64,000 bases of DNA from Burkholderia sp. SRS-W-2-2016 (GTDB lineage: Bacteria; Pseudomonadota; Gammaproteobacteria; Burkholderiales; Burkholderiaceae): contig NZ_MSDV01000055.1 of assembly GCF_001931485.1 (NCBI RefSeq), forward strand, positions 1-64,000, given 5' to 3'. The position numbers and the translations under genes were made by a program. Of the stretch, positions 1 to 8,288 are shown piece after piece. The notes beneath the pieces are model-generated. The model was not told the origin of the DNA and made no database searches. It saw only the letters and a list, made by a program, of their open reading frames with translations. How positions within the stretch are numbered: position 1 is the stretch's first letter; each line of letters starts with the position of its first letter.

Positions 1-346
1 GGTGTACACGATCTCGGACCCGCGCAACAAGGTGATCAAGGACGTCGCGAAGAAGCTGTCGAAAGAGGCAGGCAACACCAAGCTGTTCTCGATCGCCGAG
101 CGGCTCGAATCGGTGATGTGGGAAGCGAAGAAGATGTTCCCGAATCTCGACTGGTTCAGCGCGGTGTCGTACCACATGATGGGCGTGCCGACCGCGATGT
201 TCACGCCGCTGTTCGTGATCGCCCGTACGGCGGGCTGGAGCGCGCACATCATCGAGCAACGGATCGACAACAAGATCATCCGCCCGAGCGCGAACTACAC
301 GGGCCCGGACGATCTGCCGTTCGTGCCGCTGGCCAAGCGCGCCTGA
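1..346 (+). CDS. prpC: 2-methylcitrate synthase, C-terminal part (5' end outside window)
   Basis: The reading frame enters from the left edge, so only the last 114 or so residues are present. PrpC condenses propionyl-CoA with oxaloacetate to 2-methylcitrate in cytosolic propionate degradation. The fragment carries the citrate-synthase C-terminal signature: NLDWFSAVSYH holds the catalytic aspartate (about visible residue 50), and GWSAHIIEQR with the NKIIRPSANYTGP tail is typical of PrpC rather than GltA. The family assignment is supported by acnD and prpF directly downstream on the same strand, the usual Burkholderia order. No start codon can be assigned. Confidence 0.93.
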   Translation, partial: VYTISDPRNKVIKDVAKKLSKEAGNTKLFSIAERLESVMWEAKKMFPNLDWFSAVSYHMMGVPTAMFTPLFVIARTAGWSAHIIEQRIDNKIIRPSANYTGPDDLPFVPLAKRA

Positions 347-549
347 GCGCACCTGAGCATATGGCGAGCGGCGCCCACCCGCGCCGCTCGCCATTCCCGA
401 TTCAAGTACTTCACGCGCCAAAACGCGAACTACACTTACACCTACTGTCCGACCGGCTCGCCGGCCCAGCGCCTGCAAAAGCGCGCCGCGCGAGACCGGC
501 CGCCGCCGCCATCCGGTCCGGCGGCCGCTAACCGTCCTGTCCCTACGCC

Positions 550-3147
550 ATGAATACTGCCAATCGCAAACGCCTTCCGGGCACCCAGCTCGACTTCTTC
601 GATACGCGTGCCGCGGTCGATGCGATCGAGCCCGGCGCCTACGACAAACTCCCGTACACGTCGCGCGTGCTCGCCGAAAATCTGGTGCGCCGCTGCGATC
701 CGGTCACGCTTACCGCGTCGCTGAAACAGATCATCGGACGCAAGCGCGAACTGGATTTCCCGTGGTTCCCGGCGCGCGTCGTCTGTCACGACATCCTCGG
801 CCAGACCGCGCTCGTCGACCTCGCGGGCTTGCGCGATGCGATCGCCGCGCAAGGCGGCGACCCGGCACTGGTCAATCCGGTCGTGCCGACCCAACTGGTG
901 GTCGATCACTCGCTCGCGGTCGAGTGCGGCGGTTTCGATCCGGATGCGTTCGCGAAGAATCGCGCGATCGAGGATCGCCGCAACGAAGACCGCTTCGATT
1001 TCATCAACTGGACCAAGCGCGCGTTCCGCAACGTCGACGTGATTCCGCCGGGCAACGGCATCCTGCACCAGATCAACCTCGAACGGATGAGCCCGGTCGT
1101 GCAGGTGAAGGACGGCGTCGCGTTTCCCGATACGCTGGTCGGCACCGACTCGCATACGCCGATGGTCGATGCGCTCGGCGTGATCGCGATCGGCGTCGGC
1201 GGCCTCGAAGCGGAAAGCGTGATGCTCGGCCGCGCGTCGTATATGCGGCTGCCGGATATCGTCGGTGTCGAGTTGACCGGCAAGCGCGGCGAGGGTATTA
1301 CCGCGACCGACGTGGTACTGTCGCTGACCGAATTCCTGCGCAAGGAGAAGGTGGTCGGCGCGTACCTCGAGTTCTACGGCGAAGGCGCGGCGAACCTGAC
1401 GCTCGGCGACCGCGCGACGATCGCGAACATGGCGCCCGAGTTCGGCGCGACCGCCGCGATGTTCTATATCGACGAACAGACCATCAGCTATCTGAAGCTG
1501 ACCGGCCGCGACGACGCACTCGTCAAACTGGTCGAGACGTATGCGAAAGAAACCGGCTTGTGGGCCGATTCGCTGAAGCATGCCGAATACGAACGCGTGC
1601 TGAAGTTCGATCTGTCCACGGTCGTGCGCACGCTGGCCGGTCCGTCGAATCCGCATCGCCGTTTGCCGGTCGCCGATCTGGCGGCGCGCGGGATCAGCGG
1701 CAAGGTCGAGAACGAGCCGGGCCTGATGCCCGACGGCGCGGTGATCATCGCCGCGATCACCAGCTGCACCAACACCAATAATCCGCGCAACATGATCGCC
1801 GCCGGCCTGCTCGCGCGCAACGCGAACCGCCGTGGTCTCGTCCGCAAGCCGTGGGTGAAAAGCTCGCTCGCGCCCGGCTCGAAGGCGGTCACGCTGTATC
1901 TGGAAGAAGCGGGGCTGCTGCCCGATCTGGAAAAGCTCGGCTTCGGCGTGGTCGCGTATGCGTGCACGTCGTGCAACGGCATGTCCGGTGCGCTGGACCC
2001 GGTGATCCAGAAGGAAGTGATCGAACGCGATCTGTATGCGACCGCGGTGCTGTCGGGTAACCGTAATTTCGACGGCCGGATTCACCCGTATGCGAAGCAG
2101 GCGTTTCTCGCGTCGCCGCCGCTCGTCGTCGCGTATGCGATTGCCGGCACGATCCGTTTCGACATCGAGAAAGACGTGCTCGGCGTCGATGCAAACGGTC
2201 AGCCGGTCACGCTGAAGGACCTGTGGCCGACGGATGCGGAGATCGATGCGATCGTCGCGTCGAGCGTGAAGCCGGAGCAATTCCGCAAGGTGTACGAACC
2301 GATGTTCGCGGCGGCCGTCGAGCACGGCGAGAAAGCCGACCCGCTGTACGACTGGCGCCCGCAGAGCACCTATATCCGCCGTCCGCCGTATTGGGAAGGG
2401 GCGCTGGCCGGCGAGCGTACGCTCAAAGGCATGCGTGCATTGGCGGTGCTCGGCGACAACATCACGACCGACCACCTGTCGCCGTCGAATGCGATCCTCG
2501 CGGACAGCGCGGCCGGCGAATACCTGACGAAAATGGGCCTGCCGGAAGAGGACTTCAATTCGTACGCGACGCACCGCGGCGACCATCTGACCGCGCAGCG
2601 CGCGACCTTCGCGAACCCGACGCTGAAGAACGAGATGGTGGTCGAGGACGGCAAGGTGCAGGCCGGTTCGCTCGCGCGTATCGAGCCGGAAGGCAAGGTC
2701 ACGCGGATGTGGGAAGCGATCGAAACCTACATGGAGCGCAAGCAGCCGCTGATCGTGATCGCCGGCGCTGACTACGGTCAGGGCTCGTCGCGCGACTGGG
2801 CCGCGAAGGGCGTGCGGCTCGCCGGCACCGAGGCGATCGTCGCGGAAGGCTTCGAGCGGATTCACCGCACCAACCTGGTCGGCATGGGCGTGCTGCCGCT
2901 CGAGTTCAAGCCGGGCGTGAACCGGCTGACGCTCGGCATCGACGGCACCGAAACCTTCGACGTGATCGGCGAGCGCAAGCCGCGCGCGGACCTGACGCTG
3001 GTGATTCAGCGTCGCAATGGCGAGCGCGTCGAAGTGCCGGTCACGTGCCGGCTCGACACCGCCGAAGAGGTATCGATCTACGAAGCCGGCGGCGTGTTGC
3101 AGCGTTTCGCGCAGGACTTTCTCGAATCGACCAGGGCGGCGGCTTGA
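550..3147 (+). CDS. acnD: Fe/S-dependent 2-methylisocitrate dehydratase AcnD
   Basis: This 865-residue aconitase-superfamily protein is full length for AcnD. It dehydrates 2-methylcitrate in the methylcitrate cycle, giving the 2-methylaconitate isomer handled by PrpF. The [4Fe-4S] ligands are visible as Cys406 (ITSCTN) and Cys472/Cys475 (ACTSCNG). The C-terminal swivel domain begins after about residue 620 and contains the YGQGSSRDWAAKG substrate loop. It lies 203 bp after prpC and 142 bp before prpF, consistent with one operon. AcnA is the main alternative, but the prpC-acnD-prpF order argues strongly for AcnD. The start ATG follows a short leader without a strong Shine-Dalgarno sequence. 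Confidence 0.95.
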   Translation: MNTANRKRLPGTQLDFFDTRAAVDAIEPGAYDKLPYTSRVLAENLVRRCDPVTLTASLKQIIGRKRELDFPWFPARVVCHDILGQTALVDLAGLRDAIAAQGGDPALVNPVVPTQLVVDHSLAVECGGFDPDAFAKNRAIEDRRNEDRFDFINWTKRAFRNVDVIPPGNGILHQINLERMSPVVQVKDGVAFPDTLVGTDSHTPMVDALGVIAIGVGGLEAESVMLGRASYMRLPDIVGVELTGKRGEGITATDVVLSLTEFLRKEKVVGAYLEFYGEGAANLTLGDRATIANMAPEFGATAAMFYIDEQTISYLKLTGRDDALVKLVETYAKETGLWADSLKHAEYERVLKFDLSTVVRTLAGPSNPHRRLPVADLAARGISGKVENEPGLMPDGAVIIAAITSCTNTNNPRNMIAAGLLARNANRRGLVRKPWVKSSLAPGSKAVTLYLEEAGLLPDLEKLGFGVVAYACTSCNGMSGALDPVIQKEVIERDLYATAVLSGNRNFDGRIHPYAKQAFLASPPLVVAYAIAGTIRFDIEKDVLGVDANGQPVTLKDLWPTDAEIDAIVASSVKPEQFRKVYEPMFAAAVEHGEKADPLYDWRPQSTYIRRPPYWEGALAGERTLKGMRALAVLGDNITTDHLSPSNAILADSAAGEYLTKMGLPEEDFNSYATHRGDHLTAQRATFANPTLKNEMVVEDGKVQAGSLARIEPEGKVTRMWEAIETYMERKQPLIVIAGADYGQGSSRDWAAKGVRLAGTEAIVAEGFERIHRTNLVGMGVLPLEFKPGVNRLTLGIDGTETFDVIGERKPRADLTLVIQRRNGERVEVPVTCRLDTAEEVSIYEAGGVLQRFAQDFLESTRAAA

Positions 3148-3289
3148 TGCCGTAGCGCGGCCGTCGTTTTGGCGGCGGCTGCGCATCTGGAAAACCTGGC
3201 GGGCGCAGCGGCTTTGTTCGGAAGCCGCTGCGCCCAACTCAATTAAGACCTCATCAAGACGTCGTTAAGACCTCACTCAGGACACCTTC

Positions 3290-4477
3290 ATGGCCCACCT
3301 TCCCCAGATCAAGATTCCGGCCACCTATATGCGTGGCGGCACCAGCAAGGGCGTGTTCTTCCGCCTCGACGATCTGCCCGAGGCCGCGCAAACCCCGGGC
3401 GCCGCGCGCGACGCGCTGCTGATGCGCGTGATCGGCAGCCCCGACCCGTACGGCAAGCAGATCGACGGGATGGGCGGCGCGACCTCGAGCACCAGCAAGA
3501 CGGTGATCATTTCGCGCAGCAGCCGGCCCGGTCACGACGTCGACTATCTGTTCGGTCAGGTGTCGATCGATAAGGCGTTCGTCGACTGGAGCGGCAATTG
3601 CGGGAATCTGTCGGCGGCGGTCGGGCCGTTCGCGATCAGCGCGGGTCTCGTCGACGCGGACCGCGTGCCGCGCGACGGCGTCGCGATCGTGCGGATCTGG
3701 CAGGCCAATATCGGCAAGACGATCGTCGCGCACGTGCCGATGACCGGCGGCGCGGTGCAGGAAACCGGCGACTTCGAACTCGACGGCGTGACGTTCCCGG
3801 CCGCCGAAGTGGCGCTCGAATTCATGGACCCGGCCGCCGAGGAAGAGGGCGCGGGCGGCGCGATGTTCCCGACCGGCAATCTGGTCGACGACCTCGAAGT
3901 ACCGGGCGTCGGCACATTGAAAGCGACGATGATCAACGCGGGCATCCCGACGATCTTCGTCGACGCGGAGGCGATCGGCTACACCGGCACCGAGTTGCAG
4001 GACGCGATCAATAGCGACGCCGCGGCGCTCGCGAAGTTCGAGACGATCCGCGCGCACGGCGCGTTGCGCATGGGCTTGATCAAGCATCTGGACGAAATCG
4101 CGACGCGGCAGCACACGCCGAAGGTCGCGTTCGTCGCGAAGCCGGCCGACTACGTCGCGTCGAGCGGCAAGCAGGTGCGCGCGGCCGACGTCGATCTGCT
4201 GGTGCGGGCGATGTCGATGGGCAAGCTGCATCACGCGATGATGGGCACGGCGGCGGTCGCGATCGGCACCGCGGCGGCCATTTCGGGCACGCTGGTGAAT
4301 CTGGCGGCGGGCGGCGGCGAGCGCGAATCGGTGCGCTTCGGGCATCCGTCGGGGACCTTGCGGGTCGGCGCGCAGGCGAGCTTCAAGGACGGCGAGTGGG
4401 TCGTCACGAAGGCGATCATGAGCCGCAGCGCGCGGGTGCTGATGGAAGGGTGGGTGCGGGTGCCGCAGCAGGGGTGA
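3290..4477 (+). CDS. prpF: 2-methylaconitate cis-trans isomerase PrpF
   Basis: A 395-residue protein of the PrpF/DUF453 family (diaminopimelate-epimerase fold). It converts the AcnD product into the 2-methylaconitate isomer that can be hydrated to 2-methylisocitrate. The conserved lysine (Lys70 in STSKTVI) and the cysteine in SGNCGNLSAAVG (Cys104) sit where characterised PrpF proteins have their active-site Lys and Cys. The N-terminal motif YMRGGTSKGVFF is the family hallmark. Third and last gene of the methylcitrate operon in this window; a GC-rich hairpin follows 54 bp downstream. Confidence 0.95.
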   Translation: MAHLPQIKIPATYMRGGTSKGVFFRLDDLPEAAQTPGAARDALLMRVIGSPDPYGKQIDGMGGATSSTSKTVIISRSSRPGHDVDYLFGQVSIDKAFVDWSGNCGNLSAAVGPFAISAGLVDADRVPRDGVAIVRIWQANIGKTIVAHVPMTGGAVQETGDFELDGVTFPAAEVALEFMDPAAEEEGAGGAMFPTGNLVDDLEVPGVGTLKATMINAGIPTIFVDAEAIGYTGTELQDAINSDAAALAKFETIRAHGALRMGLIKHLDEIATRQHTPKVAFVAKPADYVASSGKQVRAADVDLLVRAMSMGKLHHAMMGTAAVAIGTAAAISGTLVNLAAGGGERESVRFGHPSGTLRVGAQASFKDGEWVVTKAIMSRSARVLMEGWVRVPQQG

Positions 4478-4530
4478 GGCGCGCGCGTGTCCGGCGGACG
4501 TGATCGAGTTCATGTCTGCCTGAACGAATT

Positions 4531-4568
4531 CGATGCCCGGCCGCGTGAGAGCGCGAAGCCGGGCATCG
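4531..4568 (+). terminator. GC-rich hairpin after the prp operon
   Basis: An 11-bp perfect stem (CGATGCCCGGC with GCCGGGCATCG) encloses a 16-nt loop, 54 bp after the prpF stop. There is no U tract, so it is either a transcript-stabilising 3' hairpin or a weak intrinsic terminator. Confidence 0.45.
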
Positions 4569-4723
4569 GCGTTTATGCGGACTCGCGTTCGCCCTTCAAC
4601 GCGTGTTTCCGTCGACTACAATGGCCGCTCAAAACCGGCCGCCGTCAATCAGCGCACTAGCAAACCCGCCAATCAGCGCGTCGCGGCCGCACAAGATCCG
4701 AAACGGAGCACGCAGGAGGCACG

Positions 4724-5965
4724 ATGCAGGACAGGCTGGACGCGGACGCAACCCATCCCGAAGACGCGGCGCGCGCGGCAGCGCGCGCGAAGCGCGCGGT
4801 CCTCGTAATCGCGCTCGCGCAATTGCTCGGCACCTCGTTGTGGTTCAGCGCGAACGGCGCGATGCGCGATCTGCAGGTCGCGTGGCAACTGAGCGCGTCC
4901 GATATCGGCTGGCTGACCAATGCGGTGCAGGCGGGCTTTATCGTCGGCACGCTGCTGTCGGCGATCACCGGTCTCGCGGATCGCGTGTCGGCCAGCAAGG
5001 TGTTCGCGGTGTGCGGCGTGCTCGGCGCGACCCTCAATGCGTTGTTCGCGCTGTGCAGCAGCGGGCTCGCGTCGGCGCTCGCGTTCCGCTTCGGCGTCGG
5101 CATCGCGCTCGCGGGCATCTATCCGCTCGGGATGAAACTGCTGGTCACCTGGGACCCGAAGCGTGCCGCGCAGACGCTCGCGTTACTCGTCGCGATGCTG
5201 ACGCTCGGCACCGCATCCGTGCATGCGATTCGCGCAATGCTGGCGACGGTGCCGTGGCAGACCGTGGTGCTGACCTCGTCGGTGCTTGCGGTGATCGGCG
5301 CTGTGCTGGTGTTCTCGCTCGGCGAAGGGCCGCACGCGCGACGCTCGGCCAACCGCCGCTCCGGTTTGTCGGCGGGAATCGGCGAGGTGCTGCGGATCAA
5401 GGAATTTCGCGCGGCCGCGCTCGGCTACTTCGGCCACATGTGGGAGCTTTACGCGTTCTGGACGCTGACGCCGCTGCTGGTCCAGCATGCGTTCGCGAGC
5501 GGCACGCCGGCCGCGCCGAGTACCGTCGCGGTGTGGTCGTTTCTGATCATCGCGGTCGGCGCGGCGGGGTGTCTGTTCGGCGGCCGGCTCAGCCGCTCGG
5601 TCGGCAGCGCGCGGACCGCCGCGCTCGCGCTGACGATCTCCGGCACGCTGTGCGCGATCTATCCGTTGACCAACGCGCTTGGCACCGGCGTGCAACTTGC
5701 GCTGCTGCTCGTATGGGGGATCAGCGTGATTGCCGATTCGCCGCAGTTTTCCGCGCTGTCGGTGAAAGCCTGTCCGCCCGACAAGATCGGCGGCGCGCTG
5801 ACGCTGCAGAACAGCTTCGGCTTTTTCCTGTCCGCGTGTTCGATTCTGTGGTCGACCAGCGTCTATCACGCGCTCGATGTGCGCGTCGCGTGGCTGCTGC
5901 TGCCGGGGCCGATCATCGGCCTGATCGCGATGAGGCCGCTGTTTCGCAAGCAGCCTCGCTGGTAG
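4724..5965 (+). CDS. MFS transporter
   Basis: A 413-residue major facilitator superfamily protein with about 12 hydrophobic segments beginning at residue 25. The cytoplasmic loop between TM2 and TM3 (LADRVSASKVFAV) is a degenerate form of the MFS A motif. The start is supported by GCAGGAGG 4 nt before the ATG. It is monocistronic and convergent with the copper-type operon; a hairpin between them serves the opposite strand. The substrate cannot be deduced; the closest general class is a sugar/drug-type efflux permease. Confidence 0.85.
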   Translation: MQDRLDADATHPEDAARAAARAKRAVLVIALAQLLGTSLWFSANGAMRDLQVAWQLSASDIGWLTNAVQAGFIVGTLLSAITGLADRVSASKVFAVCGVLGATLNALFALCSSGLASALAFRFGVGIALAGIYPLGMKLLVTWDPKRAAQTLALLVAMLTLGTASVHAIRAMLATVPWQTVVLTSSVLAVIGAVLVFSLGEGPHARRSANRRSGLSAGIGEVLRIKEFRAAALGYFGHMWELYAFWTLTPLLVQHAFASGTPAAPSTVAVWSFLIIAVGAAGCLFGGRLSRSVGSARTAALALTISGTLCAIYPLTNALGTGVQLALLLVWGISVIADSPQFSALSVKACPPDKIGGALTLQNSFGFFLSACSILWSTSVYHALDVRVAWLLLPGPIIGLIAMRPLFRKQPRW

Positions 5966-5971
5966 GCGCGC

Positions 5972-6003
5972 AAAAAAAAGCGGCGAAGCTTGCGCTTCGC
6001 CGC
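5972..6003 (-). terminator. Rho-independent terminator of the DUF305 operon
   Basis: A 10-bp perfect stem (GCGGCGAAGC/GCTTCGCCGC, 4-nt loop) is followed on the minus strand by eight T residues, directly downstream of the DUF305 gene. The stem also lies just beyond the MFS gene of the plus strand and may act in both directions. Confidence 0.85.
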
Positions 6004-6018
6004 ATTCAACTGGCCGGC

Positions 6019-6417
6019 TTACTTGCCGCCGTGTTTTTCCTGCCAGCGCTTCATGAACGCGATCTCATCATGCTGCGCCTTGATGATGTTGCGCGCGAGC
6101 TTTTTGATCTCCGGATCCTTGCCGTACTTCAATTCCGCCTGGGCCATTTCGATCGCGCCCTGATGATGCGGAATCATATGCGCGACGAAATCGCGGTCGG
6201 CGTCGCCCGTGTATTCGGGGCTGCTCATGTCGTGCATCATCCGTTCGTCGGCGGCCTTGAAGGCGCGGGTCGACGCGTCGGCATCGGCATGCTCCGAACC
6301 CGACATGTCCATGCCGGCCATCCCCTGATGCTGCGCATGGGCGGGCAGGGCCGCCGCCGCGAACGCAAAACCGCCGAATACACAGAGAGCGCGCAACGCG
6401 CGAAGGTTGTTTTTCAT
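6019..6417 (-). CDS. DUF305 family periplasmic protein
   Basis: A 132-residue protein with a clear Sec signal peptide (residues 1-28, ending AHA-QHQ). The mature domain is of DUF305 type (ferritin-like four-helix fold) with the hallmark HMIPHHQGAIEMA and QHDEIAFM. The His- and Met-rich segment after the signal (HQGMAGMDMSG, RMMHDM) suggests metal, probably copper, binding in the periplasm. It is the second gene of a minus-strand operon, 63 bp after the HMA-domain gene, driven by a promoter of MerR/CueR architecture. That supports a copper-tolerance role by context. No enzymatic activity can be inferred. Confidence 0.88.
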   Translation of the reverse strand: MKNNLRALRALCVFGGFAFAAAALPAHAQHQGMAGMDMSGSEHADADASTRAFKAADERMMHDMSSPEYTGDADRDFVAHMIPHHQGAIEMAQAELKYGKDPEIKKLARNIIKAQHDEIAFMKRWQEKHGGK

Positions 6418-6480
6418 AGTGGCTATCCGTTGATGAGGAAAAGTTCTCGGTGACGCTGCTACTGCAATCGAAACATCGAA

Positions 6481-6678
6481 TCAGCTGTTGCGCGCGGGAT
6501 GAAAGCCGGCCGCCTCGATGGCCGCGATCAGTTCTCGTTCCGGCACCGCCGACGACACCCGCGCGATTTTAACGGCCACGTCGATGTCGACCCGCGCGGC
6601 CGGGTCGATACGGTTCAACGCATTGGCGACGGCTTTTGCGCAGCCGCCGCAGTTCATATCGGGGATCACGAATTCCAT
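6481..6678 (-). CDS. Heavy-metal-associated (HMA) domain protein, CopZ-like
   Basis: A 65-residue single HMA domain with the metal-binding motif MNCGGC (family consensus MxCxxC) near the N-terminus, probably a cytosolic copper chaperone that feeds a P-type ATPase encoded elsewhere. The ATG at 6678 is chosen over an upstream in-frame start because GGAGG lies 6 nt before it and a MerR-type promoter with a 19-bp spacer begins 30 nt upstream. First gene of an operon with the DUF305 protein. The motif has Gly-Gly between the cysteines, typical of some proteobacterial CopZ proteins; mercury binding (MerP) is the alternative. Confidence 0.88.
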   Translation of the reverse strand: MEFVIPDMNCGGCAKAVANALNRIDPAARVDIDVAVKIARVSSAVPERELIAAIEAAGFHPARNS

Positions 6679-6708
6679 CTGCTGCCTCCGCTGACGAAAG
6701 ATCCGCAC

Positions 6709-6739
6709 ATCGTGGACCTTCCTACGGTGGTAAGGTCAA
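6709..6739 (-). promoter_or_regulatory. MerR/CueR-type promoter and operator
   Basis: Read on the minus strand: -35 TTGACC, a 19-bp spacer and -10 CACGAT. Inside the spacer lies the dyad GACCTT-N11-AAGGTC (arms 6715-6720 and 6732-6737). The overlong 19-bp spacer and the ACCTT/AAGGT dyad are the hallmarks of CueR-like activated promoters. It ends 30 nt before the HMA gene. No cueR gene is present in the window, so the regulator must be encoded elsewhere. Confidence 0.75.
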
Positions 6740-6832
6740 GCGCCTTGCCGAAAAGCACGTGCCTATAATGAAACCCGCATCAGCAACCCGTCACCGGCAA
6801 TGCAGCATCCCTAACGTAACGAGGCCGACAGC

Positions 6833-7147
6833 ATGTACATCGCGATGAACCGTTTCAAAGTGGCGCCCGGCTCGGAGGCCGCCTTCGAACATCTGTGGAC
6901 GAGCCGCGACACCCATCTGAAAGAGGTGCCGGGCTTCGTCGAATTCCATCTGCTGCGCGGACCGCGCAAGGACGATCACGTGCTGTATTCGAGCCATACG
7001 ATCTGGCGCGACCACGCATCGTTCGACGCATGGACGAAGTCCGACGCGTTTCGCGCCGCGCATCGCAGCGCCGGCAACGAAAACCGCGTGCTCTATCTCG
7101 GCCATCCGGAGTTCGAAGGCTTCGAGGTCATTCAAACCGTCAAGTAA
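6833..7147 (+). CDS. Antibiotic biosynthesis monooxygenase (ABM) domain protein
   Basis: A 104-residue protein forming one ABM ferredoxin-like domain. MNRFKVAPGSEAAFEHLW and the following GFVEFHLLRGP strand are typical of the HmoA/IsdG-like subgroup, which includes heme-degrading monooxygenases as well as proteins of unknown substrate. The substrate here is unknown. It is divergent from the copper-type operon and 43 bp upstream of a medium-chain dehydrogenase on the same strand, so the two may be cotranscribed. Confidence 0.8.
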   Translation: MYIAMNRFKVAPGSEAAFEHLWTSRDTHLKEVPGFVEFHLLRGPRKDDHVLYSSHTIWRDHASFDAWTKSDAFRAAHRSAGNENRVLYLGHPEFEGFEVIQTVK

Positions 7148-7190
7148 TACGGCGCGTGCGCGCCGTTCACCGCTCACCAAGGAAGCCAAT

Positions 7191-8198
7191 ATGAAAGCAG
7201 TCCGAATCGGTTCGCCCGCCACCGTCGATAGCCTGCAGGTCGTCGATCTGCCCGATCCCGGTCAGCCCGCGGCCGGGCAGATTCGCGTGCGCGTGCAGGC
7301 GAGCTCGCTGAACTTCCACGACTACGGCGTCGTCTCCGGCGCGCTGCCCGCCGAGGCCGGCCGGATTCCGATGGCCGACGGCGCGGGCGTCGTCGAAGCG
7401 GTCGGCGAGGGCGTGCGCGAATTCAAGGCGGGCGATCACGTGGTGTCGTGCTTCTTCCCGTTCTGGGAAAACGGCCCGCCCGCGATCGCCGATTTTTCGA
7501 CCACGCCCGGCGACGGCGTCGACGGTTATGCGCGCGAAGTCGTCGTGCTGCCGAGCCACTACTTCACGCATGCGCCGGCCGGCTACAGCCACGCCGAAGC
7601 GGCGACGCTGACCACCGCCGGCCTGACCGCGTGGCGCGCGCTGGTCGTCGACGGGCAATTGAAGGCGGGCAGCAGCGTGCTCGTGCTCGGCACCGGCGGC
7701 GTGTCGATCTTCGGTTTGCAGATGGCGAAGGCGATGGGGGCGTCGGTGATCGCGACGTCGTCGTCGGATGCGAAGCTCGCCAGGCTGCGCGAGCTCGGCG
7801 CCGATCATGTGATCAACTATCGGGACAATCCCGAATGGGGCAAGCAGGTCCGGCAACTGACCGGCGGGCGCGGCGTCGATCATGTGATCGAGGTCGGCGG
7901 CCCGGGCACGCTGCCGCAATCGATCACCGCATGCCGGATCGGCGGACACATCGCGCTGATCGGCGTGCTCACCGGCCGCGCCGGGCCGGTGCCGACAGCG
8001 CATCTGATGGCGCGGCAGCAGCGGCTGCAAGGGCTGATCGTCGGTAGCCGCCAGGAGCAGGTCGAGATGGTGCGGGCGCTGGAGACGACCGGCATCAAGC
8101 CGGTGATCGACAGCACGTTCGCGCTGGATAAGCTCGACGATGCGTTCCGGCACGAGGCGTCGGGCGCGCATTTCGGCAAGATCTGCGTGGCGATTTGA
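7191..8198 (+). CDS. Zinc-type alcohol dehydrogenase-like / quinone oxidoreductase family protein
   Basis: A 335-residue medium-chain dehydrogenase/reductase. The N-terminal GroES-like domain (about 1-130) contains the LNFHDYGVVSG segment typical of the zinc-free quinone oxidoreductase branch. The Rossmann domain (about 130-280) has the nucleotide loop LGTGGVSIFG and the SSSDAKLARLRELGADHVINY region. The four structural-zinc cysteines of classical alcohol dehydrogenases are not seen. NAD(P)-dependent activity is expected; the substrate is unknown. SD AAGGAAG precedes the ATG. Probably cotranscribed with the ABM protein. Confidence 0.85.
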   Translation: MKAVRIGSPATVDSLQVVDLPDPGQPAAGQIRVRVQASSLNFHDYGVVSGALPAEAGRIPMADGAGVVEAVGEGVREFKAGDHVVSCFFPFWENGPPAIADFSTTPGDGVDGYAREVVVLPSHYFTHAPAGYSHAEAATLTTAGLTAWRALVVDGQLKAGSSVLVLGTGGVSIFGLQMAKAMGASVIATSSSDAKLARLRELGADHVINYRDNPEWGKQVRQLTGGRGVDHVIEVGGPGTLPQSITACRIGGHIALIGVLTGRAGPVPTAHLMARQQRLQGLIVGSRQEQVEMVRALETTGIKPVIDSTFALDKLDDAFRHEASGAHFGKICVAI

Positions 8199-8232
8199 GC
8201 GACAGGGAGTCGCGCTTAAGAAGGCCTGCGCA

Positions 8233-8253
8233 GCGCCGCGCGGGTCGCGGCGC
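8233..8253. terminator. Hairpin between convergent genes
   Basis: An 8-bp perfect GC stem (GCGCCGCG/CGCGGCGC, 5-nt loop) lies between the dehydrogenase and the convergent ABC ATPase gene. No T tract on either side, so termination is only inferred. Confidence 0.35.
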
Positions 8254-8288
8254 GATTCAGTTCGCGCGACTAGCGGGAAGGACGGCGC

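Noticed and set aside
442..3237. Very long minus-strand frame opposite acnD (931 codons)
   Set aside because: It is antisense to a full-length enzyme with intact motifs, has an Arg/His-rich composition without any family pattern, and comes from the GC-rich codon bias of the real gene.
4603..6453. 616-codon plus-strand frame over the MFS gene and the copper operon
   Set aside because: Arg/Ala-rich composition, runs through three real genes on both strands, no SD and no motifs.
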